From positions 248,001-312,000 of the forward strand of contig NZ_PISP01000001.1 in the NCBI RefSeq assembly GCF_002834295.1: 64,000 nt of DNA, written 5' to 3'. The position numbers and the translations under genes were made by a program. Below the pieces are notes generated by a model that did no database searches, was not told the DNA's origin, and saw only the letters and a list, made by a program, of their open reading frames with translations. Numbering within the stretch: the stretch's first letter is position 1; the number at the start of each line of letters is the position of its first letter. The stretch is from Rhodohalobacter barkolensis (GTDB taxonomy: Bacteria; Bacteroidota; Rhodothermia; Balneolales; Balneolaceae). Positions 54,560 through 63,717 of this stretch are shown here, piece by piece.

Positions 54560-55975
54560 TCAATTCTGATTATCTTCCAAATATCGAACATATCTGGGTG
54601 GTAACTCAAAAGGACGCTCTTCAGGGATTGCCGGAAGTCTGGGAATTTGAATCAGCGGTCTTGACGGTTTTTGATCGGGGTGCCAGGCAAAATTATCCAG
54701 CTGCCGATTTACGTTCTGAGGTGATTCGGGCAGATAGGAACCATCTACATTTCTTTCGGCTTTGAAAAAATCAAACTCGCCATCCACAAAATACATGGTG
54801 GATGATCCCGATGCGATTAACTCAATCAAGCCGTCCGGCTCTTCATTATCATCACGCTGGTGAAAAATAATTTCGCTTTCGTTATAAACAACAATTCGTT
54901 CAACAGCACCATCGTCAAAATAGGAGTGCAGGGTATCTCCGGCCATCTGGTGGAGTCTGCCTGTAACTGAATCTTCCTGAACCGCAATAGGGCGAGGGTA
55001 GGAGGATAGAAACCGGATATCATCATTTTCCAGGTGAGCTTCTATAATGGGACCCGTCAGTTGAATATTCCCTTGCCACAATTTGGGATTGGATCTCAGC
55101 TCAAACTTCTCCTCGTGATCACGATAGAGTGCGGTGTCTGCTACGGCCGAAAATTTTGTAGACCAGATCCGAACATCTTCAAAGGCATCCATTGTAGATG
55201 TGGAATCGGTTTCAAGCAGTTCAATCTTTTTTGCCAGTAGGTGCGTTGTGTCGGCTTCACTGTCGCTCAGCTCCATTAGCCAAGCATCGTCACCTTCCAG
55301 TAATCTATATCCTGTAGAATCGGCATAGAGATAATCACCCGTAAAAATGACTTTATCTTCGAAATCTTCGGCATAAACCCGGCCAAACAATTCATAAAGA
55401 TCCTTTTGCCGATTCATGAAAAGGGAGTCCGATTCCAGATACTGCGTACTATCAGCCAGTTGTACATTTCCTCGAAATGCGGCACTGTCTACATCTTGGT
55501 AATAGAGTCCTGATCCGGCCAGAAGAGTACCTCGTTCATCCTCAAATCGTATGGGATCGCTAAAGATAATCAGATCCAGGGCGAGAGCTGCATCCATCGC
55601 ATTACTGAAAACCGTATTGGTTTCGGACTGAATGATGACGCGGCCTCGAAGTTCACTGTAATCTGTTTGTGTATTGTAGAAAAGGGTGTCTGCCCAAATG
55701 ATCTCCGTTTCAGTTTCAATCTGAATGTTAAAGGCATGCAGCATATTTTGATCGGTAAACTGATATACGCTGTCTGCATTCATTGACATTTGATCGGTTT
55801 CGAGCTCCACACTGCCCAATAACTTTCTTACAGTTTGCCCATCAATTACAGCTCCCTCAGCTCTTTCTGCATCAACAATATTAACGCGGTTTTGTGATTG
55901 GGAGATCTCAGGGTTGATTAAGTACAGAAGCCCCCAACCGAGTAGAGAAAATAGATATACCTTATAGTTTTTCAT
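54560..55975 (-). CDS. OstA/LptA-like LPS transport protein
   Basis: The 471 residues start with a signal sequence or membrane anchor (VYLFSLLGWGLLYLINPEI) and form repeated beta-strand units of the OstA/LptA jellyroll (VELETDQMSMNADSVYQFTD, TLFYNTQTDYSELRGRVII, SDSLFMNRQKDLYELFGRVY). It is predicted to form part of the periplasmic bridge that carries lipopolysaccharide. It directly follows lptC with a 1-nt overlap, which supports the role. It is longer than E. coli LptA, as usual in Bacteroidota. Confidence 0.85.
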   Translation of the reverse strand: MKNYKVYLFSLLGWGLLYLINPEISQSQNRVNIVDAERAEGAVIDGQTVRKLLGSVELETDQMSMNADSVYQFTDQNMLHAFNIQIETETEIIWADTLFYNTQTDYSELRGRVIIQSETNTVFSNAMDAALALDLIIFSDPIRFEDERGTLLAGSGLYYQDVDSAAFRGNVQLADSTQYLESDSLFMNRQKDLYELFGRVYAEDFEDKVIFTGDYLYADSTGYRLLEGDDAWLMELSDSEADTTHLLAKKIELLETDSTSTMDAFEDVRIWSTKFSAVADTALYRDHEEKFELRSNPKLWQGNIQLTGPIIEAHLENDDIRFLSSYPRPIAVQEDSVTGRLHQMAGDTLHSYFDDGAVERIVVYNESEIIFHQRDDNEEPDGLIELIASGSSTMYFVDGEFDFFKAERNVDGSYLPESPQNVNRQLDNFAWHPDQKPSRPLIQIPRLPAIPEERPFELPPRYVRYLEDNQN

Positions 55976-56547
55976 TAATCAACGATCAGTCTTCCGCGAG
56001 GTTCATCGATAGTGTAGGAGGAGAGATCAGTTAAGCCATCAAATCCCCGGCCGGATATACTATCTGTGGGTGTAACGATGGTCACAAATCTTGGAGATGT
56101 AATTCTATCGGTTTTTTGTGACCAGACCAAGAAATCGGAGTAGAGCTCGCGGTCTGTATTTGTGAGTACACGAACAGAATCGTAAAGTTCAAATTCACTT
56201 TTATTTTCCAGGTATATGGCTTTTTTACTCCAGGCTTCTGTTTCTACGGCACCGGTTGTATCGAAGAGCTGAACGTAAACGGGGCCGTCTATGTGAGTTT
56301 CAGAACGTTCGTTAGACTGATAACTTATCGCATAGCTCCCTTCAATAGATATTCGGGCCTGTTCCTGTTGCATAAGGGTCATCTGAACGTCCCAGCTTTC
56401 AGTGGATGTAATGAGGGAGTCGTTCAGTGTAGAGCGAACCTGTTCACTGTCATATTCCGACAGATCACTGCAAGCACCGGCAAGCAGAAGTGAGACAAGA
56501 AATCCGGGGATAATAATGTGAAATTGAATTTTTGGCATAAATTTCAT
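55975..56547 (-). CDS. lptC: LPS export ABC transporter periplasmic protein LptC
   Basis: The 190 residues begin with a signal and lipobox-like AGAC (near residue 26) and continue with the LptC jellyroll (GPVYVQLFDTTGAVETEAWS, KKAIYLENKSEFELYDSVRV, RELYSDFLVWSQKTDRITS). LptC links the LptBFG transporter to LptA. It overlaps the OstA-like gene by 1 nt. Confidence 0.85.
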   Translation of the reverse strand: MKFMPKIQFHIIIPGFLVSLLLAGACSDLSEYDSEQVRSTLNDSLITSTESWDVQMTLMQQEQARISIEGSYAISYQSNERSETHIDGPVYVQLFDTTGAVETEAWSKKAIYLENKSEFELYDSVRVLTNTDRELYSDFLVWSQKTDRITSPRFVTIVTPTDSISGRGFDGLTDLSSYTIDEPRGRLIVD

Positions 56548-56629
56548 TCTGAAGGATTTCTCTTGTCAGCTTGGTTTAGTGCTCCTCAAACCAGAACTAT
56601 TAAAATCATGATCCAATAAACAGGCTGAA

Positions 56630-57277
56630 CTAAGTAGTGCTGAAATAGCGATCACCGGCATCACCCAGACCCGGTACAATGAATGCATCTTGATTCAGCT
56701 GTTCATCTACCGCAGCAGAAATCATTTTAACCTCCGGATATTTTTTACTGATTCGTTCCAAACCTTCCGGTGCCGCTATTAACGATATAAAGCGGATATT
56801 GTTGGCTCCCTGTTTTTTCATGAAACCAATGGCATCATCGGCACTGCCTCCGGTTGCCAGCATGGGATCCACAACCAAAACCAATCCTTTCTTTACCCCT
56901 TTAGGAAGATTCGAGTAGTAGTCAACCGGTCGGTGAGTTTCTTCATCCCGATACATGCCCAGATGCCCCACTTTCGCATCCGGAATAAAATCGATAATGG
57001 CGTCTACCAGACTCAGTCCGGCACGAAGAATAGGAACGATGATGATTTCTGTATCAATTTCGTATCCCTCAGTTTCAGTAATAGGGGTTTGAATAGTGGA
57101 TTTACGCAGTGGAAGATCTTTCAGGGCAAAGTAAGCCAGAATCGTTGCTATTCTGCCCATGGCAGCACGAAACTCAGCTGTGCCGGTGGTTTTATCTCTC
57201 AGGATTGAGAGATCTCGAGCCACCACCGGATGATCAATTACGGTTACTTTGTCTAAAATCTTCTGACGTTTACTCAT
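56630..57277 (-). CDS. upp: Uracil phosphoribosyltransferase
   Basis: With the ATG at 57277 the protein has 215 residues, starting MSKRQKILDKVTVIDHPVV. A longer in-frame start at 57355 would lie inside the symporter gene and is unlikely. Motifs are VPILRAGLSLVDA, HLGMYRDEET and the PRPP site LVVDPMLATGGSA, ending in VPGLGDAGDRYFST. It makes UMP from uracil. The start overlaps the symporter stop by 8 nt. Confidence 0.96.
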   Translation of the reverse strand: MSKRQKILDKVTVIDHPVVARDLSILRDKTTGTAEFRAAMGRIATILAYFALKDLPLRKSTIQTPITETEGYEIDTEIIIVPILRAGLSLVDAIIDFIPDAKVGHLGMYRDEETHRPVDYYSNLPKGVKKGLVLVVDPMLATGGSADDAIGFMKKQGANNIRFISLIAAPEGLERISKKYPEVKMISAAVDEQLNQDAFIVPGLGDAGDRYFSTT

Positions 57278-58919
57278 CGTCTTCGGTTTCTTCCATTCTG
57301 TTAAAGTACTCCTTAGAGGTTGCGTAAACGACCCCGGAAAGAGCAAAGAGCGCAATCAGGTTCGGAAATGTCATCAAGCCGAGAGCAATGTCCCCGATGG
57401 CCCAGATGGTTCCAAGAGCTGTAATTGCACCGATAAAGTGAAGGAGGATATAAACTCCTTTGTAGTATATGATTGATTTGTCGCCTGCCAGATACTGAAT
57501 GGATCGATCGCCGTAGTAACTCCATGCAATGGATGTTGAGATGGCAAAAAGGAGAACACAGATGGTAACAATGTACTTACCGCCGGGAATGAGTGGAGAA
57601 AGACCAACTTCAAAAGCCTGGGAGGTAAGTGTTGCCCCATTATAAATTGCATTACCGTAAACGGTACCAGAGCTTTCACCGGTATCAGAGCGGAAAGCGG
57701 TGTATGTACTCATATCAATTGTACCGCTAAAGAATTCGGTTTGAGCCGGATTTACATAAAGGGTGTCAATAGAAAAATCATTTCTGAGAAGAGTTCCATT
57801 AGTTACAATGCCTTCTTCTACTTCAAGGATAAATGGATTTTCAGTAACCTCCGCAACTTCATATCCCATGTCGGGCGAGTTGAGGTTTACATCGGTTGGA
57901 TGCTTTGTATCCCATACACCTGTTGAAATAATAACCAGACCGGTCATTGTACAAACTAAAATCGTATCGATAAATGGTTCAAGCAGGGCAACGGCGCCTT
58001 CCCGAACAGGTTCTTCAGTTTTTGCGGCACCGTGAGCAATAGGGGCTGAACCCTGACCGGCTTCATTCGAGAATAATCCCCGCTTCACACCCCATACCAT
58101 GGTAGTGATGAAGAGACCGGAACCGACACCAAATGCACCGGCTACAGGATCAAATGCGTATGTGAAAATGGTTATGAATGAAGGTATCACCTGATCATAA
58201 TTCAGCAGCAAGATGAGTAGTGCACCCAATACATACAGAAGAGCCATCAAAGGGGTGAGCCGTGCGGTTACATATCCAATTCGCTTAATACCGCCTATAA
58301 TTACAAATCCAACAAGTGATGCAGTGATCAAACCGGTTACATACGTTGGTACAGTGAAGAAAAAGGAGTTCTCCATTACATCGGCAACGGTGTTGGCCTG
58401 AATAGCATTACCTGTGAAGAATGAACAGATCACGGCTAATGCAGCAAAGGTGACGGCCAGCCACTTCCAGTTCGGACCCAGTCCGCGTTCGATATAGTAC
58501 ATGGGTCCACCGGAAACAGAGCCATCGGCATTTTTAATTCGATATTTAATGGCAAGTAAACACTCGGAATATTTAATAGCCATTCCAAAAAACGCGGTTA
58601 CCCACATCCAAAAAAGGGCACCGGGACCTCCGTAGTGAATGGCAATCGCTACACCTGCAATATTACCGATACCCACGGTAGCTGAGAGAGCAGTGGAGAG
58701 GGCCTGAAAATGGTTTACATCACCGGTGTCATCGGGGTTGTCGTAATGACCCATCACAACTTTTACACCGTGACCAAATTTTCGAAGTTGGATGAATCCC
58801 ATTCTGAGGGTGATGAATATACCAAAGCCCAGAAGTGCTATTACCATGAGCGGCAACATTTCCGGGGTATTCCAAACCAGGTTGTTTAAAAAATCAACTA
58901 CTCTGTCAAGCGTTTCCAT
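57270..58919 (-). CDS. Alanine/glycine:cation symporter (AGCS family) with large extramembrane insert
   Basis: The 549 residues hold the AGCS core: TVGIGNIAGVAIAIHYGGPG, GALFWMWVTAFFGMAIKYSE, GPMYYIERGLG, FSNEAGQGSAPIAHGAAKT and a terminal membrane region. Sodium-coupled alanine or glycine uptake is the family function. Most members have about 450 residues; here residues about 330-425 form a hydrophilic beta-rich insert (FSIDTLYVNPAQTEFFSG, FRSDTGESSGTVYGNAIYNG) between membrane helices. Confidence 0.93.
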   Translation of the reverse strand: METLDRVVDFLNNLVWNTPEMLPLMVIALLGFGIFITLRMGFIQLRKFGHGVKVVMGHYDNPDDTGDVNHFQALSTALSATVGIGNIAGVAIAIHYGGPGALFWMWVTAFFGMAIKYSECLLAIKYRIKNADGSVSGGPMYYIERGLGPNWKWLAVTFAALAVICSFFTGNAIQANTVADVMENSFFFTVPTYVTGLITASLVGFVIIGGIKRIGYVTARLTPLMALLYVLGALLILLLNYDQVIPSFITIFTYAFDPVAGAFGVGSGLFITTMVWGVKRGLFSNEAGQGSAPIAHGAAKTEEPVREGAVALLEPFIDTILVCTMTGLVIISTGVWDTKHPTDVNLNSPDMGYEVAEVTENPFILEVEEGIVTNGTLLRNDFSIDTLYVNPAQTEFFSGTIDMSTYTAFRSDTGESSGTVYGNAIYNGATLTSQAFEVGLSPLIPGGKYIVTICVLLFAISTSIAWSYYGDRSIQYLAGDKSIIYYKGVYILLHFIGAITALGTIWAIGDIALGLMTFPNLIALFALSGVVYATSKEYFNRMEETEDDE

Positions 58920-59104
58920 TATGTTTATTTAGATTCTGATTAATTCAAGACCGAATGTATAAAAGATTTATCTTAAATTTTGTGAAAATTAGATACAAAG
59001 TGAACGATAGCTCTTCAAAATCACTTTCAAAACTAAAGAGTTCAAGAATACTCTCTAAATAGATTTCGTAATTAATCAAAAAAATTGACGTAAATCCCAA
59101 AATT

Positions 59105-59389
59105 ATGACGAAAGCAGACATTGTTGATGTGATATCATCATCGACAGGAATTACCAAAGTGGAAACTGAAGCTGTGGTAAATGGATTTTTGGACACGGTA
59201 ATAGATGCGATGAAACGCGGTGAACATATTGAATTGCGCGGATTTGGTAGTTTTAAAGTCGTAAAGCGTGCGCAACGTGTTGCCAGAAACCCCAAAACAA
59301 ATGAAGAAGTTATCGTACCGGAACAATATGTACCGGTTCTTAAAATGTCTAAAGATTTTAAGGAGCAAGTAAATAACTCTCACGACTAA
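59105..59389 (+). CDS. HU/IHF-family DNA-binding protein
   Basis: The 94 residues match bacterial HU/IHF: MTKADIVDVISSSTGITKVE, VVNGFLDTVIDAMKRGEHIE, LRGFGSFKVVKRAQRVARNP and KTNEEVIVPEQYVPVLKMSK. The RNP arm tip (ARNPKTNE) is present. It bends DNA and compacts the nucleoid. Whether HU or IHF cannot be settled by eye. Confidence 0.96.
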   Translation: MTKADIVDVISSSTGITKVETEAVVNGFLDTVIDAMKRGEHIELRGFGSFKVVKRAQRVARNPKTNEEVIVPEQYVPVLKMSKDFKEQVNNSHD

Positions 59390-59406
59390 TTTTTTAATAT
59401 TGAAAC

Positions 59407-59445
59407 GCGAGTGTCTTTCTGTTATTCAGTAACAGATACACTCGC
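59407..59445 (+). terminator. Strong inverted repeat after the HU gene
   Basis: GCGAGTGT (59407-59414) pairs with ACACTCGC (59438-59445), and inside it CTGTTA (59419-59424) with TAACAG (59430-59435). No T tract follows, so it is a terminator-like or RNA-stability hairpin rather than a classic rho-independent terminator. It starts 18 nt after the stop. Confidence 0.45.
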
Positions 59446-59628
59446 CAATATCTCAATTCCTTATCTAAAATTACTTATATCATCAATTGCCAGTACGGTT
59501 TTAAGTGGGATACCCATCTAATTCTTTTCAGGCGAAATATTCATTATAGAAACTAAGTTTTCCGATTTGGCTCTCAATTCACGATTTTCAAGTCTTATTA
59601 AATTGTGAACTTATATTCTGTTTGATCG

Positions 59629-61479
59629 ATGGTATTATCATTTCGCGGGGGGATTTCTTTTTTACTGATCTCACTATTTTTATGGTCTTGTAACCGTCCG
59701 CCGCAGGCAGACTACTACAATGCGGAAGGAATTGTATCGATTCATGTATCGGAGGCAGAGGGAAACGAATATTGGGAGAACTACAGAAACCCACCGGTTT
59801 TCTCCTTGAGATCTCTTGATGTATCAGATAATGAACCCGGAGAATTAGAACTTCAATTTTACGTCCAAAACGCAGGAAGCTATGCGCTATGGATTCTCGG
59901 AGCTTCAGAAACCGGTCAAAATAATCCACTTCAACTACGTCTGCTGGATGAGAATGATGAATTCATTTCCACTCATCGTGTGGAACTCAACGGGGAATCA
60001 ATTCCAAACTGGGTGAATAGAGATCAGTTTACTGATGATCCAGTTGTTCTAAATTTTGCTAAAGAAGGATTCTATAAGCTGCAGTTAGAGTCAGGTGGTG
60101 TTGGTGGATTGCACGTATCAAAAATTCATATGTCGAAGAATGGCGATTTAATTCCAAATGGAACCGGTTACCCGGAAACCAAAGATTGGAGGATCGATCC
60201 GGTGATTGATAAACGCCTTGAACAGTCTGCCATACCACCGGCCTGGGTTTTTGGTTCTATTGTAAACCAAAATCAAAACATCGAAATGGCCGATGCACTT
60301 CTGATTGACCAAAATGATAGTGGTCAGAATGCATTTTCACCTCACTTTAAACTTGGAAGGTTATCAACTGAAAGTGGTCCGGATTTTGTTTATTACAGTG
60401 ATTATCAACCTTTCGAAGATTTGAATGTTGAATCACGCCGTTCAAGGGGATTAAATCTTTATCCCGCTCAAAATCTATTGGATAGCAGATACAAAGACTT
60501 TCCACTTCCATGGTATAAACCAGAGATCACGGCAGGTTTTGACTATATGAAAGAAGCTGTGAATATACTTTCGAATCCGGACCTGGCAACCTATGAATCT
60601 GCCTGGCTGGTGATCCCTCCGGAGTGGTATGAACCCGGTAATCTGAATAACATCAGACCGTCTGATGAGTTGATTCTCAGAACACTTCAACTCTCGGCAT
60701 TTCAAAATGTAATGTTTACGCCGGCTGCTGATGATGGATTTTCCGATGAGCTACTCGAGGAGTTGAAAAATCTAATTCAGCTGCGCCAACAACTGTTCCC
60801 CTACATTTACAGTTACACGAACCGGGCACGAACAGTGGGTACGAAATTAATAACCGGGTATCGGGATTTTCCCGGGCAGTTTCTATTTGGGGAGTATTTT
60901 CTGGTTGCTCCTGTTTTTGAAGAGGGAGCCGACAATCGTGAAGTTTATCTGCCGGAAGGCGTCTGGTACAACTTTCAAACTGAGGAAATGTTTGAGGGTG
61001 GGCAGTCATTTACTGTAGATGTATCGATGAATTCGTTGCCGTTGTTTGTAAAAGGGGGAGGCATCATTCCGCAGAGGCCGGATGCAAAACCGATATTACT
61101 CGGAAATAATAGCAAATTGCTGATTGATGTCTACTCAGGCGGTTCCGGATCATTTCGTTTATACGAAGACGATGGCGAGTCGCTGGAATACCAATCCGGA
61201 GAATTTTCAACCATCGCCTATCGATATTTTGAAGGGGAGGGGTACTCCACGTTTAACATCGGTGCAATGGTGAATGGGTTTTCAGACCGGCGTAAACAAA
61301 CCGACTACGAAATACGGTTCAAGATGGTTGATGAACCGACTCAGATTACCGTAAATGGCAATATTCTTGATCGGACGAATGAATCGCAGGGTTGGAATTA
61401 TGATCGTGAAAAGAGAACCCTTTTCATCTATTGGAATCAAATGGATTCAAACAGATCGGAGTTTCGAATAGAGTTTTAG
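59629..61479 (+). CDS. GH31-related lipoprotein lacking a recognisable catalytic centre
   Basis: The 616 residues begin with an SPII signal, lipobox LWSC (Cys21). Residues about 25-190 look like a carbohydrate-binding sandwich. From about 345 onward the text matches the last part of a glycoside hydrolase family 31 protein: LIQLRQQLFPYIYSYTNRAR, GQFLFGEYFLVAPVFEEGAD, REVYLPEGVWYNF, SLPLFVKGGGIIPQRP and the DUF5110-like YEDDGESLEYQSGEF. The central barrel with the WxDM nucleophile and acid/base Asp is not seen; the intervening 150 residues are divergent. It may be a binding protein rather than an enzyme. Confidence 0.75.
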   Translation: MVLSFRGGISFLLISLFLWSCNRPPQADYYNAEGIVSIHVSEAEGNEYWENYRNPPVFSLRSLDVSDNEPGELELQFYVQNAGSYALWILGASETGQNNPLQLRLLDENDEFISTHRVELNGESIPNWVNRDQFTDDPVVLNFAKEGFYKLQLESGGVGGLHVSKIHMSKNGDLIPNGTGYPETKDWRIDPVIDKRLEQSAIPPAWVFGSIVNQNQNIEMADALLIDQNDSGQNAFSPHFKLGRLSTESGPDFVYYSDYQPFEDLNVESRRSRGLNLYPAQNLLDSRYKDFPLPWYKPEITAGFDYMKEAVNILSNPDLATYESAWLVIPPEWYEPGNLNNIRPSDELILRTLQLSAFQNVMFTPAADDGFSDELLEELKNLIQLRQQLFPYIYSYTNRARTVGTKLITGYRDFPGQFLFGEYFLVAPVFEEGADNREVYLPEGVWYNFQTEEMFEGGQSFTVDVSMNSLPLFVKGGGIIPQRPDAKPILLGNNSKLLIDVYSGGSGSFRLYEDDGESLEYQSGEFSTIAYRYFEGEGYSTFNIGAMVNGFSDRRKQTDYEIRFKMVDEPTQITVNGNILDRTNESQGWNYDREKRTLFIYWNQMDSNRSEFRIEF

Positions 61480-61679
61480 TACTTATTCTGTGCGAGGTCC
61501 TCGCGTATAGATCGTAACGTTAATGCTGTTTCGAAATAGGAGTACCAACCAGGGTTTTGTATGAAAAATACCCATATGTTTTCAATTTCATCAACTGATA
61601 GATTCCCATCTATATAGTCATCAATCATTTTTGAAATTTCAATGTCACTGTCTGATTCGGGTGCTGTAGTCACGTTCAA
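61476..61679 (-). CDS. Small acidic protein, anti-sigma-factor-like
   Basis: The 67 residues include ISKMIDDYIDGNLSVDEIEN and WVFFIQNPGWYSYFETALTL, similar in style to the short N-terminal regions of anti-sigma factors (DYIDGNLS-type start). No sigma factor is adjacent. Its stop overlaps the stop of the convergent GH31-related gene by 4 nt. Function unknown; probably a real gene. Confidence 0.55.
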   Translation of the reverse strand: MNVTTAPESDSDIEISKMIDDYIDGNLSVDEIENIWVFFIQNPGWYSYFETALTLRSIREDLAQNKY

Positions 61680-61812
61680 AATATGTTGCCTAAAGTGTTT
61701 TGTATATCTCTTGTTGAATGCATTTTATGCATTTATATAAACTGTCTGTATGGAACGGAATTTTATTCTTCCTTACACCGATTATTACGATCTAACGTAA
61801 AATAGAGGGATT

Positions 61813-61836
61813 ACAGTAGAAGATTTTACCTACTGT
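61813..61836. terminator. Weak hairpin between mreB and the small acidic gene
   Basis: ACAGTAG (61813-61819) pairs with CTACTGT (61830-61836). On the minus strand it lies 37 nt after the mreB stop, without a good T tract. Confidence 0.3.
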
Positions 61837-61872
61837 GTGAGCGATATTCGAAAATACTTTTTAGGGACTGAC

Positions 61873-62940
61873 CTAAAAAAGAGAATTTTGATACTCTTCA
61901 TGATTTTCCAGGATTATTCCGGTTCCTCTTACTACGGTGGTCAGCGGATCTTCAGCTACATGAACCGGGAGCTCAATGGCTTCAGAAATCATGCGGTCAA
62001 GATCCCGAAGAAGTGCGCCGCCGCCGGTTAGCATGATGCCACGATCCAGAATATCTGCACCCAGTTCCGGTGGTGTATTTTCCAGGGACTTTGTGATGGC
62101 ATCCAGACACGCATTTACCGATTCATGAATAGCCTCGCGTACATCCTCTGAAGTAACTGTGAGGGTTTTTGGTACTCCACTGACGAGGTTACGACCTTTT
62201 GTAATCATCTCTTTCTCCTCACCGCCGGGTATGGCCGATCCAATTTCATGTTTAATTTTTTCAGCGGTTCGTTCCCCAATCAGCAAGTTATGCTTTCTGC
62301 GGATAAAATTGACAATCTCCTCATTCATCTTTTCACCGCCAATTCGAACCGATTGGGCATGTACAATACCGGAAAGCGAAATAATGGCTATTTCTGTTGT
62401 TCCGCCACCGATGTCGACTACCATATTTCCCATCGGTTCATTGACATTCAGTCCCATTCCCACAGCTGCGGCTATGGTCTCTTCAATCAGAAAAACCTCT
62501 TTTGCTCCTGCATTTTCCGCACTGTCTCTCACGGCCATTCTCTCAACGGCGGTAATGCCGTTGGGAACCGTAACAAGCATTTTTTTAACGGTAGCAAACC
62601 AGCGCTTTTTCATTACCTTCCTGATCATTTCGCGCATCATCTTTTCCGCGATATCAAAATCGGCAATCACTCCGCCTTTCAAAGGACGTACAGTTCTGAT
62701 GTTCTTGTGGGTTTTTTCATGCATCATTTGAGCTTCTATTCCCACCGCGATGATTTTGCCATTAGGGTCGAGAGCGACGATAGATGGTTCATTCAGAACG
62801 ATACCTTGGTCGCGAAGATAGATGAGAGTATTTGCAGTACCCAGGTCAATCGCCAGGTCACTGTTCAGAGAGTTGAAAAATCCTTTTTTGGCTTTTGATC
62901 GAGGTTTGTCAGTGGTTTTGGTAGCAGTTTCAGTATTCAT
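61873..62940 (-). CDS. mreB: Rod-shape determining actin homologue MreB
   Basis: With the start at 62940 the product is 355 residues; upstream in-frame ATGs at 62964 and 62997 are possible. It has LAIDLGTANTLIYLRDQGIV, VPNGITAVERMAVRDSAENA, VVDIGGGTTEIAIISLSGIV, RTAEKIKHEIGSA and LTGGGALLRDLDRMI. It polymerises under the inner membrane and guides lateral wall synthesis. No mreC/mreD follows on this strand in the window, which is somewhat unusual. Confidence 0.96.
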   Translation of the reverse strand: MNTETATKTTDKPRSKAKKGFFNSLNSDLAIDLGTANTLIYLRDQGIVLNEPSIVALDPNGKIIAVGIEAQMMHEKTHKNIRTVRPLKGGVIADFDIAEKMMREMIRKVMKKRWFATVKKMLVTVPNGITAVERMAVRDSAENAGAKEVFLIEETIAAAVGMGLNVNEPMGNMVVDIGGGTTEIAIISLSGIVHAQSVRIGGEKMNEEIVNFIRRKHNLLIGERTAEKIKHEIGSAIPGGEEKEMITKGRNLVSGVPKTLTVTSEDVREAIHESVNACLDAITKSLENTPPELGADILDRGIMLTGGGALLRDLDRMISEAIELPVHVAEDPLTTVVRGTGIILENHEEYQNSLF

Positions 62941-63180
62941 AAAATGATAGGATTCGGCATTCATTATTTTTCTGGGGCTCCGCTCAGGGTAAATCACCCA
63001 ACATTCAAAACTGTGTTTGAGGAGGTTTGTTCCTGATTTGATACATGAAAACCAATTTTATTTTAAATCGGTAAATCACATTTTGTTCCCGGATTACTGT
63101 TTTAATAAATCCCAAAATGGAACCTAGGTTCTGAAGAAAATCAGATAGAGATAGGGAGGAGAAAAAAGCCTTAAAAAATG

Positions 63181-63212
63181 TTGTTCAAGTATTGGGGATT
63201 CCCTTATATTTG
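63181..63212 (+). promoter_or_regulatory. Bacteroidota-type promoter of tRNA-Leu, TTG-N21-TATATTTG
   Basis: TTG at 63181-63183 and TATATTTG at 63205-63212, identical in elements and spacing to the tRNA-Ser promoter. The tRNA starts 39 nt downstream. Confidence 0.65.
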
Positions 63213-63251
63213 AAATCTGTTTAAAAGACAGAACTTCCAATTCAATTTAAT

Positions 63252-63339
63252 GCCTCGGTGGCGGAATTGGTAGACGCGTTGGACTTAAAATCCAATTGAC
63301 ATTACAATGTCAGTGCCGGTTCGAGCCCGGCCCGAGGTA
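63252..63339 (+). tRNA. tRNA-Leu (anticodon TAA)
   Basis: The acceptor is GCCTCGG with CCGAGGT (a G-T pair at position 1-72) and discriminator A. The anticodon arm TTGGA-CTTAAAA-TCCAA gives TAA, reading TTA/TTG. A long variable arm and the T-loop TTCGAGC are present. The length of 88 nt fits a class II tRNA. CCA is not encoded. Confidence 0.96.
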
Positions 63340-63340
63340 C

Positions 63341-63375
63341 AAGCCTTCATCTGTTTTCAGGTGAGGGCTTTTTTT
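63341..63375 (+). terminator. Rho-independent terminator after tRNA-Leu
   Basis: AAGCCTTCATCTG (63341-63353) pairs with CAGGTGAGGGCTT (63358-63370), including two G-T pairs, followed by seven T (63369-63375). It begins 1 nt after the tRNA. Confidence 0.85.
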
Positions 63376-63717
63376 ATGTCTCAAATTTTTTCAATGCAAT
63401 TCGAGCTAGAAGCAGGATCGGAGTGAAAGTATAGTATCAGTTCCAAATGAACGATACTGAAAGTCTTTAAAATTAATTGAAGAGTATTGTAGAGCCGCCG
63501 CAAATTGATATGATCCCGCTTAGTCGCAGTTACTTTTCAACCGGCAATAAATTTAGGTTTTACCTGCAGATGCAATTCATCATAATTTGATAATATAGGC
63601 TGGTTAAATTCATCTTGGTTCATGCGAACCTTCACGATGCAATGTCTAAACATCCTATGTTGAACATATTCATCATTTTTTTTAAACATCCTCCCCTACA
63701 AACCACTCAACTGTATC
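63376..63717. other. Gene-free stretch between tRNA-Leu terminator and the last lipoprotein
   Basis: About 340 nt. No gene, RNA or repeat was recognised. Short ORFs below 40 codons on the minus strand (around 63540-63650) show no known pattern. Confidence 0.4.

Noticed and set aside
57278-57355. Longer N-terminus for upp
   Set aside because: The extra 26 residues overlap the symporter coding region and do not resemble UPRT; the inner ATG gives the normal N-terminus.
62159-62898. Long plus-strand ORFs (190 and 216 codons) opposite mreB
   Set aside because: They are antisense shadows of a highly conserved gene and show no protein-family motifs.
63540-63650. Short minus-strand ORF of about 38 codons near the right edge
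   Set aside because: No start signal, family or context supports it.
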